Assembly: GCA_049840815.1 (NCBI GenBank)
Contig: JASGJI010000020.1
Span: 62,001-126,000 of the forward strand
DNA: 64,000 nucleotides
Origin: JASGDN01 sp049840815
GTDB lineage: Bacteria > Chloroflexota > Chloroflexia > Thermomicrobiales > UBA6265
Direction: 5' to 3'
Below are positions 38,651 through 47,065 of the stretch, piece after piece. Below the pieces are notes generated by a model that was given only the letters and a program-made list of their open reading frames with translations, was not told the DNA's origin and made no database searches. Numbering within the stretch: position 1 is the first letter of the stretch; every line of letters starts with the position of its first letter. A program made the translations under genes and the position numbers.

Positions 38651-40239
38651 ACGATCACCTCCCAGTCGTCAGTGCCGGTTGGGGACAAGGGCTCAGGAAA
38701 GAGCGGCGTAGGGTCAGCAGGTAGCGCTTCATTGGAGATAAACCCAATGGGATTATTGGGATTATCTGGCTGGGTAGGGAGATAATCCGAAACTTCCCAT
38801 TGGGGAAATCCGTCGTGGCGTCCAGCCATGGAGACCGTGCGCCATTCCTCACGCGGCTTGGTTCCTGTCTCGACGGTTCGCGGCTCGACGATCCCCGCAG
38901 CCCGCAACGCCTCGAGCGCAGCAGTCAGATCTGCAGGCGAGACATTGCCCAACCGCTTCGAGAGCCGGCTGCGTGTCACCCAGCCTTTGGCGTCCTGCTC
39001 ACGCTCGTCACGCAGGATCCGGAGCGATCGAGCATCCACCCTGCCATGTCCCATCGTAGGAGCTGGTTGTCCGATCAGGGGCAGGCAACGATCCCAGTGG
39101 GTGAGGCAGAAGTCGCCTAGCCAAATCGCATTCGCGAGGACCTCGGTGGAGATCATCCGCCGCGGATCATCGAGATTCCACAACGTGTTCATGATCAGGG
39201 CGAACCGCGCCACCTGGATCGACAGCTTGCTCAGGACGCCAGCTCGCAACCCTGACGATGCTTTGATGCGCGCCACATTCTCGTCGTACCACTCCCGCCA
39301 CATCGCCTTCGCTTCGGTGCTCAGCAGCACGATCCAGTGCCGATCGCCATCCGGGGCTGGGATCCGGGTATAGAGGCCACGTAGCTCGGTGACGACATCA
39401 GTAAGCAGGGACGGGTCCGCTTCGGCCTCGGTCCACCGCTGCGGCTCGACATCCGGACGCACGAGGAGGAAGCGATCGATGAACCCGTCTTCCCGCCCGT
39501 TGCGATCGCGCAGATCGGCGAGCATGTCAGGCTGGATTCCACCCACCACCGAGACCACCGGCTTGCGGAGGTAGAGCGGTTCCCGTGTCAGGCGATTGAC
39601 CATCGTCGTCACGGTAGCCCAGAGTTGGAGCCAGGTCTGCCGGTCCGATCCCTTGCCGCCGCGGTATTGGTCCATTGCCCGCATGAAGCCGAGCAATTCA
39701 TCCAGTTGGTAGCTCAGACCGTAGACCGATTCGAGCATCACGCCGATCACCTCGATCGTCGCGTTCGTCGTGAAGGCATTGCGCAGCACCGGCTTCGGTG
39801 GCTTTGATCCCCGTTCGAGCGGTGGGGTCGAACTCCAGCGTTCGACATCGGCTTCCCACTGGGCCACCTCACGCTTGTAGCGGTCGACCCACTCCCCTTG
39901 CAGTGCGTCGAGCACGAGCCGGGCGGCATTCAATGCCGGTGTCTTCGCCGCACCGGGCGGAGCCACGATCCCGACCCAGAGGGTGGGGTAATGCAGGCGC
40001 CCGCGTTTGAGTTGCACCGCCAGCCGGTTGCCGATCAGGGACCCCACATTCGCCAGGAAGGGCAAGGCGACCATCTCGGCTGGCACCCCGATCGCCGCCG
40101 CATGCCCGGTCACGAACGAGGCGAACGGGTCGGGCAGGATGTCAGTGCGGAACGCCGGCGCCTCGGGGATCTCCGGCACCTCATCGGGACGATCCTGGAA
40201 GGTGTCAAGCTGGTGAAGCTTCTCAGCGATGGCACTCAC
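38647..40239 (-). CDS. DUF3987 family protein, element replication module
   Basis: This 530-residue protein starts with GTG at 40239, overlapping the upstream stop by 4 bp. It shows the DUF3987 layout: a segment with ASFVTGHAAAIGVPAEMVALPFLA, LWVGIVAPPGAAKTPALNAAR (P-loop-like), LDELLGFMRAMDQYRGGKG and VVGGIQPDMLADL. A C-terminal winged-helix-like part (about residues 400-465) follows, then an acidic tail ending DDWEVIV. Homologues accompany primase zinc fingers in prophages and satellites and are thought to be helicase/primase components. Together with the zinc-finger gene it suggests the element can replicate when excised. Confidence 0.75.
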   Translation of the reverse strand: MSAIAEKLHQLDTFQDRPDEVPEIPEAPAFRTDILPDPFASFVTGHAAAIGVPAEMVALPFLANVGSLIGNRLAVQLKRGRLHYPTLWVGIVAPPGAAKTPALNAARLVLDALQGEWVDRYKREVAQWEADVERWSSTPPLERGSKPPKPVLRNAFTTNATIEVIGVMLESVYGLSYQLDELLGFMRAMDQYRGGKGSDRQTWLQLWATVTTMVNRLTREPLYLRKPVVSVVGGIQPDMLADLRDRNGREDGFIDRFLLVRPDVEPQRWTEAEADPSLLTDVVTELRGLYTRIPAPDGDRHWIVLLSTEAKAMWREWYDENVARIKASSGLRAGVLSKLSIQVARFALIMNTLWNLDDPRRMISTEVLANAIWLGDFCLTHWDRCLPLIGQPAPTMGHGRVDARSLRILRDEREQDAKGWVTRSRLSKRLGNVSPADLTAALEALRAAGIVEPRTVETGTKPREEWRTVSMAGRHDGFPQWEVSDYLPTQPDNPNNPIGFISNEALPADPTPLFPEPLSPTGTDDWEVIV

Positions 40240-40313
40240 GATGCCACCTGCTCTGCGAGCCCAGCCTGTCGTTCGAGCTGCTCCAGGCGATCGTAGAAGC
40301 GCGAGAGACCTAG

Positions 40314-41374
40314 TTGTGGGATTTCAATAGGTTGTGGTGAGGAAGGGGATTGTTCATCCGGTTCGGATCGGGGACGCTTGGGATATCTGACGTCTTCAGC
40401 GAACCAGGAGGGAACCGGATGAACGTCCATAAGGGTGCCAGAACGACGCCATGGAGTCGAGCGCTCATGGTGCAGCGGGTGCGGGAGGAGGGGCAGTCGG
40501 TGACGCAGGTGGCGGCAGCCTTCGGCGTCTCGGAGACGACGGTCCGGAAATGGCTGCATCGGGCCGATGAGCCGGTCCTGTCTGGCGTCGACCCCTTCGC
40601 CGATCGCTCGTCCCGTCCCCATCAGGTGCGGAACCCGACCGCCACCGAGACGGTGCGGGCGATCGAGGCAGGACGACGAGACCACCAGTCCGGGAAACAG
40701 CTGGCGGTGGCGCATGGCTGCTCCCGATCCACGGTGAGCCGCTATCTGCGGCGTGCGCATCTCTCCCGGGCCAAGGACCTGGAGCCGGTCCTGCCACCCA
40801 ATCGCTACGAACTGCCCGAACCCGGGGCCTTGATCCATTTCGATACCAAGAAGCTGGGCCGCTTCGATCAGTCGGGACACCGGATCACCGGGGATCGGAC
40901 CCGGCAGAGTCGTGGCATCGGCTGGGAGGCGGTGCATGTGGCGATCGACGATCACTCCCGGGTCGCGCAGGTCCGGGTCCTGGCCGATGAGCGCAGCGAT
41001 GCGGCGGTGCAGATGCTGCGGGACACGGTGGGCTGGTATCGCGAGCAGGGCATCGCCGTGACGGCGATCATGACCGACAACGGCTCGTGCTATCGCTCCC
41101 ACGCCTTCAGGGCGGCCTGTGCAGCGCTGGGCGTCCAGCATCGACGGACGCGGCCCTACACGCCCCGGACGAACGGCAAGGCGGAGCGGTTCATTCAGAC
41201 GGCGTTGCGGGAATGGGCGTATGCCACGACCTACGACACCTCGGATGATCGTGCCAAGGCTTTGTCCGGCTGGGTTGAGACCTACAACACCACCCGACCC
41301 CACACCGGCATCGGAGGCATCCCGCCCATGGATCGCATCGCCGGATTCCGCAACAACCTATTGCAACTCAACAC
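40314..41374 (+). mobile_element. IS481-family element, copy 1
   Basis: The 1061-bp element has imperfect inverted ends, with CAATAGGTTGT conserved inside both, and a 4-bp CTAG duplication (40310-40313, 41375-41378). It sits inside the zinc-finger gene in the opposite orientation. Confidence 0.93.
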
Positions 41375-41378
41375 CTAG
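40419..41378 (+). CDS. IS481-family transposase
   Basis: This 319-residue DDE transposase starts at an ATG at 40419 with AGGAGG upstream. Two N-terminal HTH regions (SVTQVAAAFGVSETTVRKWLH; CSRSTVSRYLRRA) precede the rve core: LIHFDTKKLGR, IMTDNGSCY and TNGKAERFIQ. The stop codon TAG is supplied by the CTAG target duplication, not by the IS itself. It appears intact. Confidence 0.93.
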   Translation: MNVHKGARTTPWSRALMVQRVREEGQSVTQVAAAFGVSETTVRKWLHRADEPVLSGVDPFADRSSRPHQVRNPTATETVRAIEAGRRDHQSGKQLAVAHGCSRSTVSRYLRRAHLSRAKDLEPVLPPNRYELPEPGALIHFDTKKLGRFDQSGHRITGDRTRQSRGIGWEAVHVAIDDHSRVAQVRVLADERSDAAVQMLRDTVGWYREQGIAVTAIMTDNGSCYRSHAFRAACAALGVQHRRTRPYTPRTNGKAERFIQTALREWAYATTYDTSDDRAKALSGWVETYNTTRPHTGIGGIPPMDRIAGFRNNLLQLNT

Positions 41379-41953
41379 TGCATAGCCGGTGAGAGCGATC
41401 ACATCGCCACCCCGGTTGCAGCCGAAACACCAGGCTCGATCGTCGTCGCCGTAAACCATGAACGAGGGCGTCCGATCATCGTGACCTGGCAAGGGACACG
41501 ATGCCCGCCAGCGGTTCCGACCGGCCGGGTGCAGGATCGCCCCCAGCAACACAGTGCAAAACCGCTCGATCGGCCACGCTGCCTTCACTGCATCGATCCG
41601 CGCACGCAGGTCGCCATCAGGTCGTGGCCAGACTGGTCGCAGGGGATCGCCAGTGCTCGCCTCGAGCAGTCGTTGACGGCGCAGCAGCTCGTCGACCAAG
41701 GCCTCGAGCTGATACTCGGCCACCTTCCGGAGTATCGGGTCGTTGGAGAGGTCGAGGGCAAGCCAACGCGCCGCTTCGATCTCGGCCAGCACATCTCGCG
41801 TCGGGATCGCCTGCAACGCTAGGCGATAGGATCGTTCACCGCCGCCGAAAGGATAAGGGGATGCCGGGATCGCCCCGGCCTTTGGTACACTCGTCATGCC
41901 AGCACCTCGGAAAGCAGCCCCACCGGATTCGTCCTCCGGTGGGGCTGCGGCGT

Positions 41954-42175
41954 TCAGGCAACATCGGCAGTCGGCGGAGTCGCCATCGTTTCGCCGTCGA
42001 GATACCGATAGAGAGCACGCCGCGAGAATCGCCATTGCCGTCCCAGCTTGAGCGCAGGGATCGGAAGGGCATCCTTGCGCGCCAAGTCGTAGGCGGTGGT
42101 CAGGCTGAGATCGAGGGCTGCGGCCAGTTCCTCAAGCGTGAGGGTCTCACGAGGAGAAGGGAGAGGGGAGTCCAT
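41954..42175 (-). CDS. Excisionase-like helix-turn-helix protein
   Basis: This 73-residue protein begins MDSPLPSPRETLTLEELAAAL, with GGAG nine bases upstream; an ATG at 42190 is an alternative. It has the MerR/AlpA-type fold: LEELAAALDLSLTTAYDLARK then ALKLGRQWRFSRRALYRYLDG. Proteins like this act as excisionases or as activators of element genes. It heads the replication operon, and its leader contains a large inverted repeat. The zinc-finger start (41897) lies 54 bp past its stop. Confidence 0.8.
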   Translation of the reverse strand: MDSPLPSPRETLTLEELAAALDLSLTTAYDLARKDALPIPALKLGRQWRFSRRALYRYLDGETMATPPTADVA

Positions 42176-42187
42176 CCGGCATCGCTC

Positions 42188-42353
42188 CATGGATTCACAG
42201 ATGGTCGTTCCTGCCTACAGTCAGGAGCAGGAAACGACCGCAAATGACTGTAAATCCATGATGCCAAGTGGAATATCTGATAACAATTGTGCGCCAGAAA
42301 CTGCCTTCCTCTGGCGCACATGTGCGGCTTGTTCCCAGTTGTTCTGACGCACA
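42188..42353. promoter_or_regulatory. Inverted-repeat and iteron-like region, candidate element origin/control
   Basis: Nested inverted repeats (CATGGATTCACAG 42188-42200 with CTGTAAATCCATG 42248-42260; GGTCGTTCCTGC 42203-42214 with GCAGGAAACGACC 42227-42239) are followed by TGTGCGCCAGA (42288-42298), its exact inverse TCTGGCGCACA (42310-42320) and a variant TCTGACGCACA (42343-42353). All lie immediately upstream of the HTH-primase operon. Confidence 0.6.
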
Positions 42354-42356
42354 GCG

Positions 42357-43166
42357 CTATGTCCGCAACGTAAGGCCAATCCATTCCGCCATGCGATTAA
42401 CTTCTCTGGTGACATGGCCCCGATCCCTATCCACATCCTTGGCAATCGCGTTCTTACTTTCACCGAATACCTGATACCGAACGAGCCATTCGAATGCCCG
42501 CGTATCCTTGAGGGTCACCGATTTGACGGCACCATCCAACGTGATCGCCGTGGTTACCAGCCGATTTAGCGTCTCCCGCAGCCTTCGTTCAAGTTCTGGC
42601 ATGATGCGCTTCACGGCAACGTCGATCGTTTCTACTGTTGAATCAAACGTACCGAGGTCACCTCGATCGCGCGGCGACGTAAAAATGGAGAGGGTTCCGT
42701 GTGGCTGGTGCAGATCAGTTAGCTTTATCATATTTCGTCGTTCAACATCTTCTGCCCACTTCATCCACTCCACACTCAGTTGCCACCACTCAGCAGCCCG
42801 ATCAGGGCTATATTCTTTTCGGTGCTCGTGCACAGAGGCCATCACAAAAAGCACATGCACTGCGACCCAGTCGTCTCGCAGGTTATACGTCTCCTGCCAT
42901 CGCCATAGGAAGTCCCGAACAGCTCCCTGAGCACCGCGAATATCCTCGGCGGTGCGAATGACGCCCACGGCATCGTGCAACTGCAAGACAAGCAGCCGTG
43001 CTTCATCGGAAACCAATGCTTGCCTTGCCTCGGGAACCATGCGTTCAAGTGTTTCGAAAAACAAAACCCGGGCACGATCCTGCAAAGATGCTGACGCAAC
43101 CGTTTCGCCGTTGCCGAACCTAATCGGTCTCTGGTGCGTACGCTTGCTCGTCGCTCTTCCATCCAT
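42357..43166 (-). CDS. Element protein of unknown function with C-terminal HTH-like segment
   Basis: I do not recognise this family. From an ATG at 43166 (GAGGTG seven bases upstream) it has 269 residues. The middle is helical and Trp-rich (FLWRWQETYNLRDDWVAVHV, AAEWWQLSVEWMKWAED). The C-terminus (FEWLVRYQVFGESKNAIAK, DRGHVTREVNRMAEWIG) looks like a sigma-type HTH, so DNA binding is plausible. The open frame extends to 43328, but that part overlaps a strong promoter. It is transcribed toward the control region and replication operon, so it could be a regulator. Confidence 0.6.
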   Translation of the reverse strand: MDGRATSKRTHQRPIRFGNGETVASASLQDRARVLFFETLERMVPEARQALVSDEARLLVLQLHDAVGVIRTAEDIRGAQGAVRDFLWRWQETYNLRDDWVAVHVLFVMASVHEHRKEYSPDRAAEWWQLSVEWMKWAEDVERRNMIKLTDLHQPHGTLSIFTSPRDRGDLGTFDSTVETIDVAVKRIMPELERRLRETLNRLVTTAITLDGAVKSVTLKDTRAFEWLVRYQVFGESKNAIAKDVDRDRGHVTREVNRMAEWIGLTLRT

Positions 43167-43299
43167 GTCCCGCACCTCGCAAATCTGGTGACTATGCGCC
43201 CCAGTGATCGTCCCCACTGGTCTTTCGCTGGCCCAATCGTTGAATTCGTCTGACGCGCGTAGCCGCAAAGCCTCATCCATCGTCGAATGCTGCCAACGC

Positions 43300-43328
43300 A
43301 GTATTGCGAACATATATTCTAATGTCAA
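43300..43328 (-). promoter_or_regulatory. Promoter of the unknown HTH-like element gene
   Basis: On the minus strand, TTGACA (43323-43328) and AATACT (43300-43305) are spaced exactly 17 bases, with an AT-rich spacer that stands out in this GC-rich DNA. Confidence 0.7.
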
Positions 43329-43621
43329 CGCCTTGATACGGCGAGCCCCATCTCCACGCCGTGTGCCAATCTGCGGGCCAAAGCTCGGTGTGTCACCTCA
43401 AGAATCAGATGGACTATCACAGGAATCGCGAGATATCAAGCTGTTCTTGGTTTCAGCAAGTTCCCAGCATCCGTGTATCGGGGAGTGCCAAGAAATTTCG
43501 CAAGCAACGCCGGACCCGCGTTCAGGAGCGCAAACCGTGCCGAGTCACCCTTGACATTGAGGTCCCAATAGACCCTCCGGCCAGTGCAAGGAGAATCACG
43601 AGCACCTGACCCGGCAGGTGG
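43329..43621. other. Intergenic region
   Basis: No gene or clear motif is seen here, between the HTH-like gene and the end of the M3 peptidase gene. Base composition is less GC-rich than the chromosome part. Confidence 0.35.
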
Positions 43622-45442
43622 TCATCGTGACCTGTGTCGAACCAACGCTTCATAGCGATCAACATCAGCCTCAATCGCTGAGAGCCCATCACGCCAGAAC
43701 GACGCCAGACTCTCTCCAGAGTCGAACAACCCCGTGAACTCCTTCACACTCAACGCGCCGACCCGAGTGACCGCTTCTACGAACGTTTGCCGAAATGCAT
43801 CGGGATCGCGTTGGAAGCGTCCGTAGAGGCTAATCCCAAGCAACTGCGCGACCAGATAGGGAAGGTTGTAAAACGGAGCATCGACGAGGTAGAGATGCGG
43901 CACCGAGGCCCAGCTCCAAGGAAATGGAGTCGACGTATCGAGTGCTCCGCCGGAGACGCCCGCTCTAGCCTCAAGCAGAAGCCCATTGCATTCCGCCACA
44001 CTGAGCACTCTTGCCTCCCGCTTGGCAATGAACTGCTCCTCAAATCTGAACAATACGAGAGACTCGACAACAGACCGATAGGTCGCAGTCAACTGAGCAT
44101 CCAGCATGGCGAGGAGGTCCCGATCACTTGTGGCTGCCAAGCGGGACATTTCCCCATAGGCGAGTTGTTCGCAGAATTTGCTGACACACTCCATCAATGG
44201 CGTCGGGGCGCCCTCGATCTCCAATGCCGACGTCCCGGCGTCAGCCAGTACCACATTGTGATACGCATGGCCCAGTTCGTGAGCAAGCATCCTCAGACCA
44301 TCGATATCGTTGCCGAAGGATATGCGAATGCGCGACTCCCCTTGGCCCAACCAATAGCAGAGTCCTCCAGTTGGCTTGTTCGGTCGAGGCGCTGCGTCGA
44401 TCCATCCCTCTCGCAGTGCTCTCTCAGCCAGGTCACCCATCTCACTTGAGAACTGATGAAATGCCGCCGTGACAATGGCTGCCGCAGCGTCGATGTCCAG
44501 CGGTTCTGGGGATTCAGCGACCGCCTGCAAGTCATACCACGCAAGGGAACTCGTTCCAGCGAATTGGGCCTTGGCTCTAAGAAAACGGTGAAACATCGGC
44601 AGCGCCGACTCAACAGTGGACACCAACTCTGTCAACAACTCCGCATCGAGACCGAGACGCCATAACGACTCATCAAGAATGCTCGACCATCCCCGTTTGC
44701 GGGAAAGATAGGCAGCCTCGCCTTTGATCGGGTTGAGCGACTGCACCAACGGCACGGACAATTGAGACCAGATCGTACATTCGGCGTCATAGGCAGCTTT
44801 TCGCTCTTCCCTCTTCACCGACGCCTTGAGCCTGTTGAGCTCGGCGAGTGTGACCGTTTGCGGTCCCTCATCCATGCACAAGATCGTGACCGCTGACGCG
44901 ACGAGCTCCCGGTGCAACCGAGCCCAGGCATGAACGCCAAACATGCGCAGGTCATCCACAGCGCGCTCCTGGTCAGGAGATAGCGTCTTACTGCTGGCTT
45001 CCACCGCCCGGGACACATAGCGGGAGTGCTCTCGTCCCCAGCGCGAGCCTTGCACGAGGCTGTCTTGGTCGGGGCCGGCTAGCACGGCAATGGTGGCCCG
45101 CCGCGTCGCATCCAACTCCGCCAACGCCTGAGAAAGGGATGCCTCTGTCTGAATGAGCCGTTGGTCATGAGGAGACACGTCGAGGCTCGCGGCGACATAG
45201 GCGTCAAGTGTCCAACCGCGCGCGGTGGATTCGTCAAGAAGATCGAAGAGTTCATCGAGCAACCGCACCACATCCTGCTCGCTGTCGTCCAATTGCCTTG
45301 CGCGTGCGATTGACTCGGCAAGGTCTTTCGCACAGTTGATCCCGTTGGTAAATAGGTTCAGATCCCTGTCAAACTCGGACGACGACACACTGGGATAGAT
45401 CAAGGCCAGATCCCACTGAGCTACCCACCCAGAATCACTCAT
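43622..45442 (-). CDS. M3 family peptidase (oligoendopeptidase F-like)
   Basis: This 606-residue zinc metallopeptidase has the motif LAHELGHAYHN near residue 390, with the third ligand in LMECVSKFCEQLAYGEM. The C-terminal FYNLPYLVAQLLGISLYGRF is characteristic of oligoendopeptidase F. It is cytosolic, with no signal. The family degrades short peptides. Why it rides on the element, next to the integrase, is unknown. Codon usage looks less GC-extreme than chromosomal neighbours. The start at 45442 lacks a strong RBS. Confidence 0.85.
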   Translation of the reverse strand: MSDSGWVAQWDLALIYPSVSSSEFDRDLNLFTNGINCAKDLAESIARARQLDDSEQDVVRLLDELFDLLDESTARGWTLDAYVAASLDVSPHDQRLIQTEASLSQALAELDATRRATIAVLAGPDQDSLVQGSRWGREHSRYVSRAVEASSKTLSPDQERAVDDLRMFGVHAWARLHRELVASAVTILCMDEGPQTVTLAELNRLKASVKREERKAAYDAECTIWSQLSVPLVQSLNPIKGEAAYLSRKRGWSSILDESLWRLGLDAELLTELVSTVESALPMFHRFLRAKAQFAGTSSLAWYDLQAVAESPEPLDIDAAAAIVTAAFHQFSSEMGDLAERALREGWIDAAPRPNKPTGGLCYWLGQGESRIRISFGNDIDGLRMLAHELGHAYHNVVLADAGTSALEIEGAPTPLMECVSKFCEQLAYGEMSRLAATSDRDLLAMLDAQLTATYRSVVESLVLFRFEEQFIAKREARVLSVAECNGLLLEARAGVSGGALDTSTPFPWSWASVPHLYLVDAPFYNLPYLVAQLLGISLYGRFQRDPDAFRQTFVEAVTRVGALSVKEFTGLFDSGESLASFWRDGLSAIEADVDRYEALVRHRSR

Positions 45443-45540
45443 AGCGAAACCAACCCTTGTTCATCGTAGAGATGTCCTCCAGGTAGTTGCCGCTCGCGCT
45501 GACTACTCGGCCACATCCAGACATCGTTCCCGTCGATTAT

Positions 45541-46725
45541 CTAGCCTTCGGTCCCACTCCGGCGCATCACCGCTTCCAATGCGGCGTTTGCGGCAGCCTG
45601 GTCCTCCACTGCGAGATGGCCATAGCGATCCACCGTGGTCCCGATATCGCTGTGTCCGAGCTTCAACGCAGCCAACGCCGGACTCACGCCAGCCCGCAGC
45701 ATCACCGTGGCGGCGATATGCCGCAGCCCGTGCGTCGTCACCTCGGGCACCTTCGCGGCCTTCACCAGCCCTTTCAGGTCACGCTTGATCGAACTGGGAT
45801 TGATCGGGGAGCCGATCGACGTGGTGCAGATCAGGTCATGATCGCCCCAGACATCGGAGAGCCGCTGCCGATGAAATCGCTGCCGGTCGCGGTGAGCCTT
45901 CAGAACGGCCACGGTCGTGCTCGTGAGCACCACCGACCGCTGGCTCCCCTTCGTCTTCGCCCGCTGCTGAATCCTGGCCGCTCCCCCGTTCGCCAGATCG
46001 GGGACGATCGTCTGTGAGATGACCGCCGTGCAGGTCTCCTCATCCTTGCCCCAGTGGAGATCGCGCCAGCGCAACCCAAGAGCCTCCCCCCGGCGCATCC
46101 CCTCGGCCAGACAGAAGAACCAGAACGGCGCGTGGAATTGATCCCTTGCGGCTTCGGTCAGGAATGCGTCAATCTGCTCGCCTGTCCAGATCGGCAGCTC
46201 CTTCCTAGTGCGTGCGCTCGGCTTCTCGACGCCGTTCACAGGGTTGAATGCGATCGTCCCGTTCTTCACTTGGCGATCGAGCGCGGCATGCAGGATAGTG
46301 ACGCACCGGGCCAGCAGGCGTGCGCCCATCTCCCCATCCCGCCACGCATTCACTTGCCGCTGCACGTCGTCGTGGGAAAGCTTGGTCACATCTCGATCCC
46401 CAAGAGCTGGGGTCAGATGCAGCCGGATCGCTGATTCGTAGATCGTCGAAGTGTTCGTGGTGACGCTGCCGCGCTTCGTCTGGAACCAGACGTCGAGGGC
46501 GTCGGCAACAGTGGTGACCTTTGGGGGCACCCGCAGCTTCGGCGGGATGAACGTGCCGCTGGCGATCTTGTCCTGTTCCTTCTGCTCGGCAGACTCCGCC
46601 AGTTTCCGGGTCCGGTAAGTCCCGATCGTCACTCGTTCCCCGCGACCACCTGCCGGGTTCGGGACCATCACCTGGACGGTGTAGGTCGTCTTTCCATCCT
46701 TGGTCGTGCGCTTGTTGATCGCCAT
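45541..46725 (-). CDS. Tyrosine integrase of element 1
   Basis: This 394-residue phage-type integrase starts at 46725 with AGGAAA upstream. The N-terminal AP2-like arm-binding domain (residues 1-60, TTKDGKTTYTVQVMVPNPAGG) and core-binding SAM-like domain (about 75-165) precede the catalytic domain. Catalytic residues are Arg in EGMRRGEALGLRW, HGLRH, and LGHSDIGTTVDRYGH with the nucleophilic Tyr. It lies next to attR, 172 bp from the att core. GTAGTACC boxes just upstream probably serve both as arm sites and as autoregulatory sites. Confidence 0.95.
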   Translation of the reverse strand: MAINKRTTKDGKTTYTVQVMVPNPAGGRGERVTIGTYRTRKLAESAEQKEQDKIASGTFIPPKLRVPPKVTTVADALDVWFQTKRGSVTTNTSTIYESAIRLHLTPALGDRDVTKLSHDDVQRQVNAWRDGEMGARLLARCVTILHAALDRQVKNGTIAFNPVNGVEKPSARTRKELPIWTGEQIDAFLTEAARDQFHAPFWFFCLAEGMRRGEALGLRWRDLHWGKDEETCTAVISQTIVPDLANGGAARIQQRAKTKGSQRSVVLTSTTVAVLKAHRDRQRFHRQRLSDVWGDHDLICTTSIGSPINPSSIKRDLKGLVKAAKVPEVTTHGLRHIAATVMLRAGVSPALAALKLGHSDIGTTVDRYGHLAVEDQAAANAALEAVMRRSGTEG

Positions 46726-46742
46726 CACATTTCCTGCATCCC

Positions 46743-46780
46743 GTACTACGCGGCATCTCGCGTAGTACCAGCGTAGTACC
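46743..46780. promoter_or_regulatory. Candidate integrase arm-type boxes, right end
   Basis: GTAGTACC-AGC-GTAGTACC (46762-46780) repeats the left-end boxes, and an inverted GTACTAC lies at 46743-46749. All sit between the integrase start and attR. Confidence 0.7.
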
Positions 46781-46897
46781 AATCCGCACCAGACGCTGAT
46801 AGTATACGGCAATGATCCGCAGGAAAGACCAATAACGGCGCGGATTTTTCACCAATGGGCATCAATCGCTGATACCGGATGACGGCCAAGAATAAAA

Positions 46898-46941
46898 CTC
46901 CGGAGCAAGAGGCCAGAGGTTCGAGTCCTCTCGGGCGTACC
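46898..46941 (+). repeat. attR of element 1 / attL of element 2 (44-bp core copy)
   Basis: This is an exact copy of the 44-bp tRNA-Arg 3' segment. The sequence upstream does not fold into a tRNA, so it is only a fragment. The DNA just downstream mimics the left end of element 1. Confidence 0.95.
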
Positions 46942-46969
46942 ATGAAAAACCCATAACGGCGCGGATCTA

Positions 46970-47030
46970 GACCCCAGTGAGCATTCACTGGGGTCTTGTC
47001 ATTGCCACCTTGTGGCACCATGGTGGCACC
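46970..47030 (+). promoter_or_regulatory. Left end of a second element: hairpin plus paired boxes
   Basis: Hairpin GACCCCAGTGA/TCACTGGGGTC (46970-46995) starts 29 bases from the core, and GTGGCACC-ATG-GTGGCACC (47012-47030) starts 71 bases from it. Both offsets equal those of element 1, but the box sequence differs, as expected for a related integrase of different specificity. Confidence 0.7.
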
Positions 47031-47065
47031 GTCAAATCACTGAACCGATTCGCTGCGACTCTCGG

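Larger units (their letters stand above)
40236..41897 (-). pseudogene. Primase-type zinc-finger gene split by IS481
   Basis: The 5' part (start 41897, AGGTG upstream) encodes about 173 residues ending in a CHC2-like zinc site, CPLPGHDDRTPSF and WCFGCNRGGDVIALTGYAL. The IS481 at 40314-41374 interrupts it at CTAG. Removing the IS and one CTAG restores the frame exactly (TGYALGLSRFYDRLEQL) and gives a protein of about 197 residues ending EQVAS, whose TGA overlaps the GTG of the DUF3987 gene. Without excision the protein would continue into the IS from its CTAG, keeping the zinc site but losing the last 24 residues. Confidence 0.88.

Noticed and set aside
29771..46897. Element 1 as a prophage or conjugative element
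   Set aside because: There are no capsid, tail, portal, relaxase or type IV secretion genes; only integration, excision and replication-type genes are seen.
46898..46941. Possible second tRNA-Arg
   Set aside because: Only the 3' 42 bases plus CC are present; the acceptor 5' strand, D arm and anticodon 5' stem are missing, so it is an att copy.
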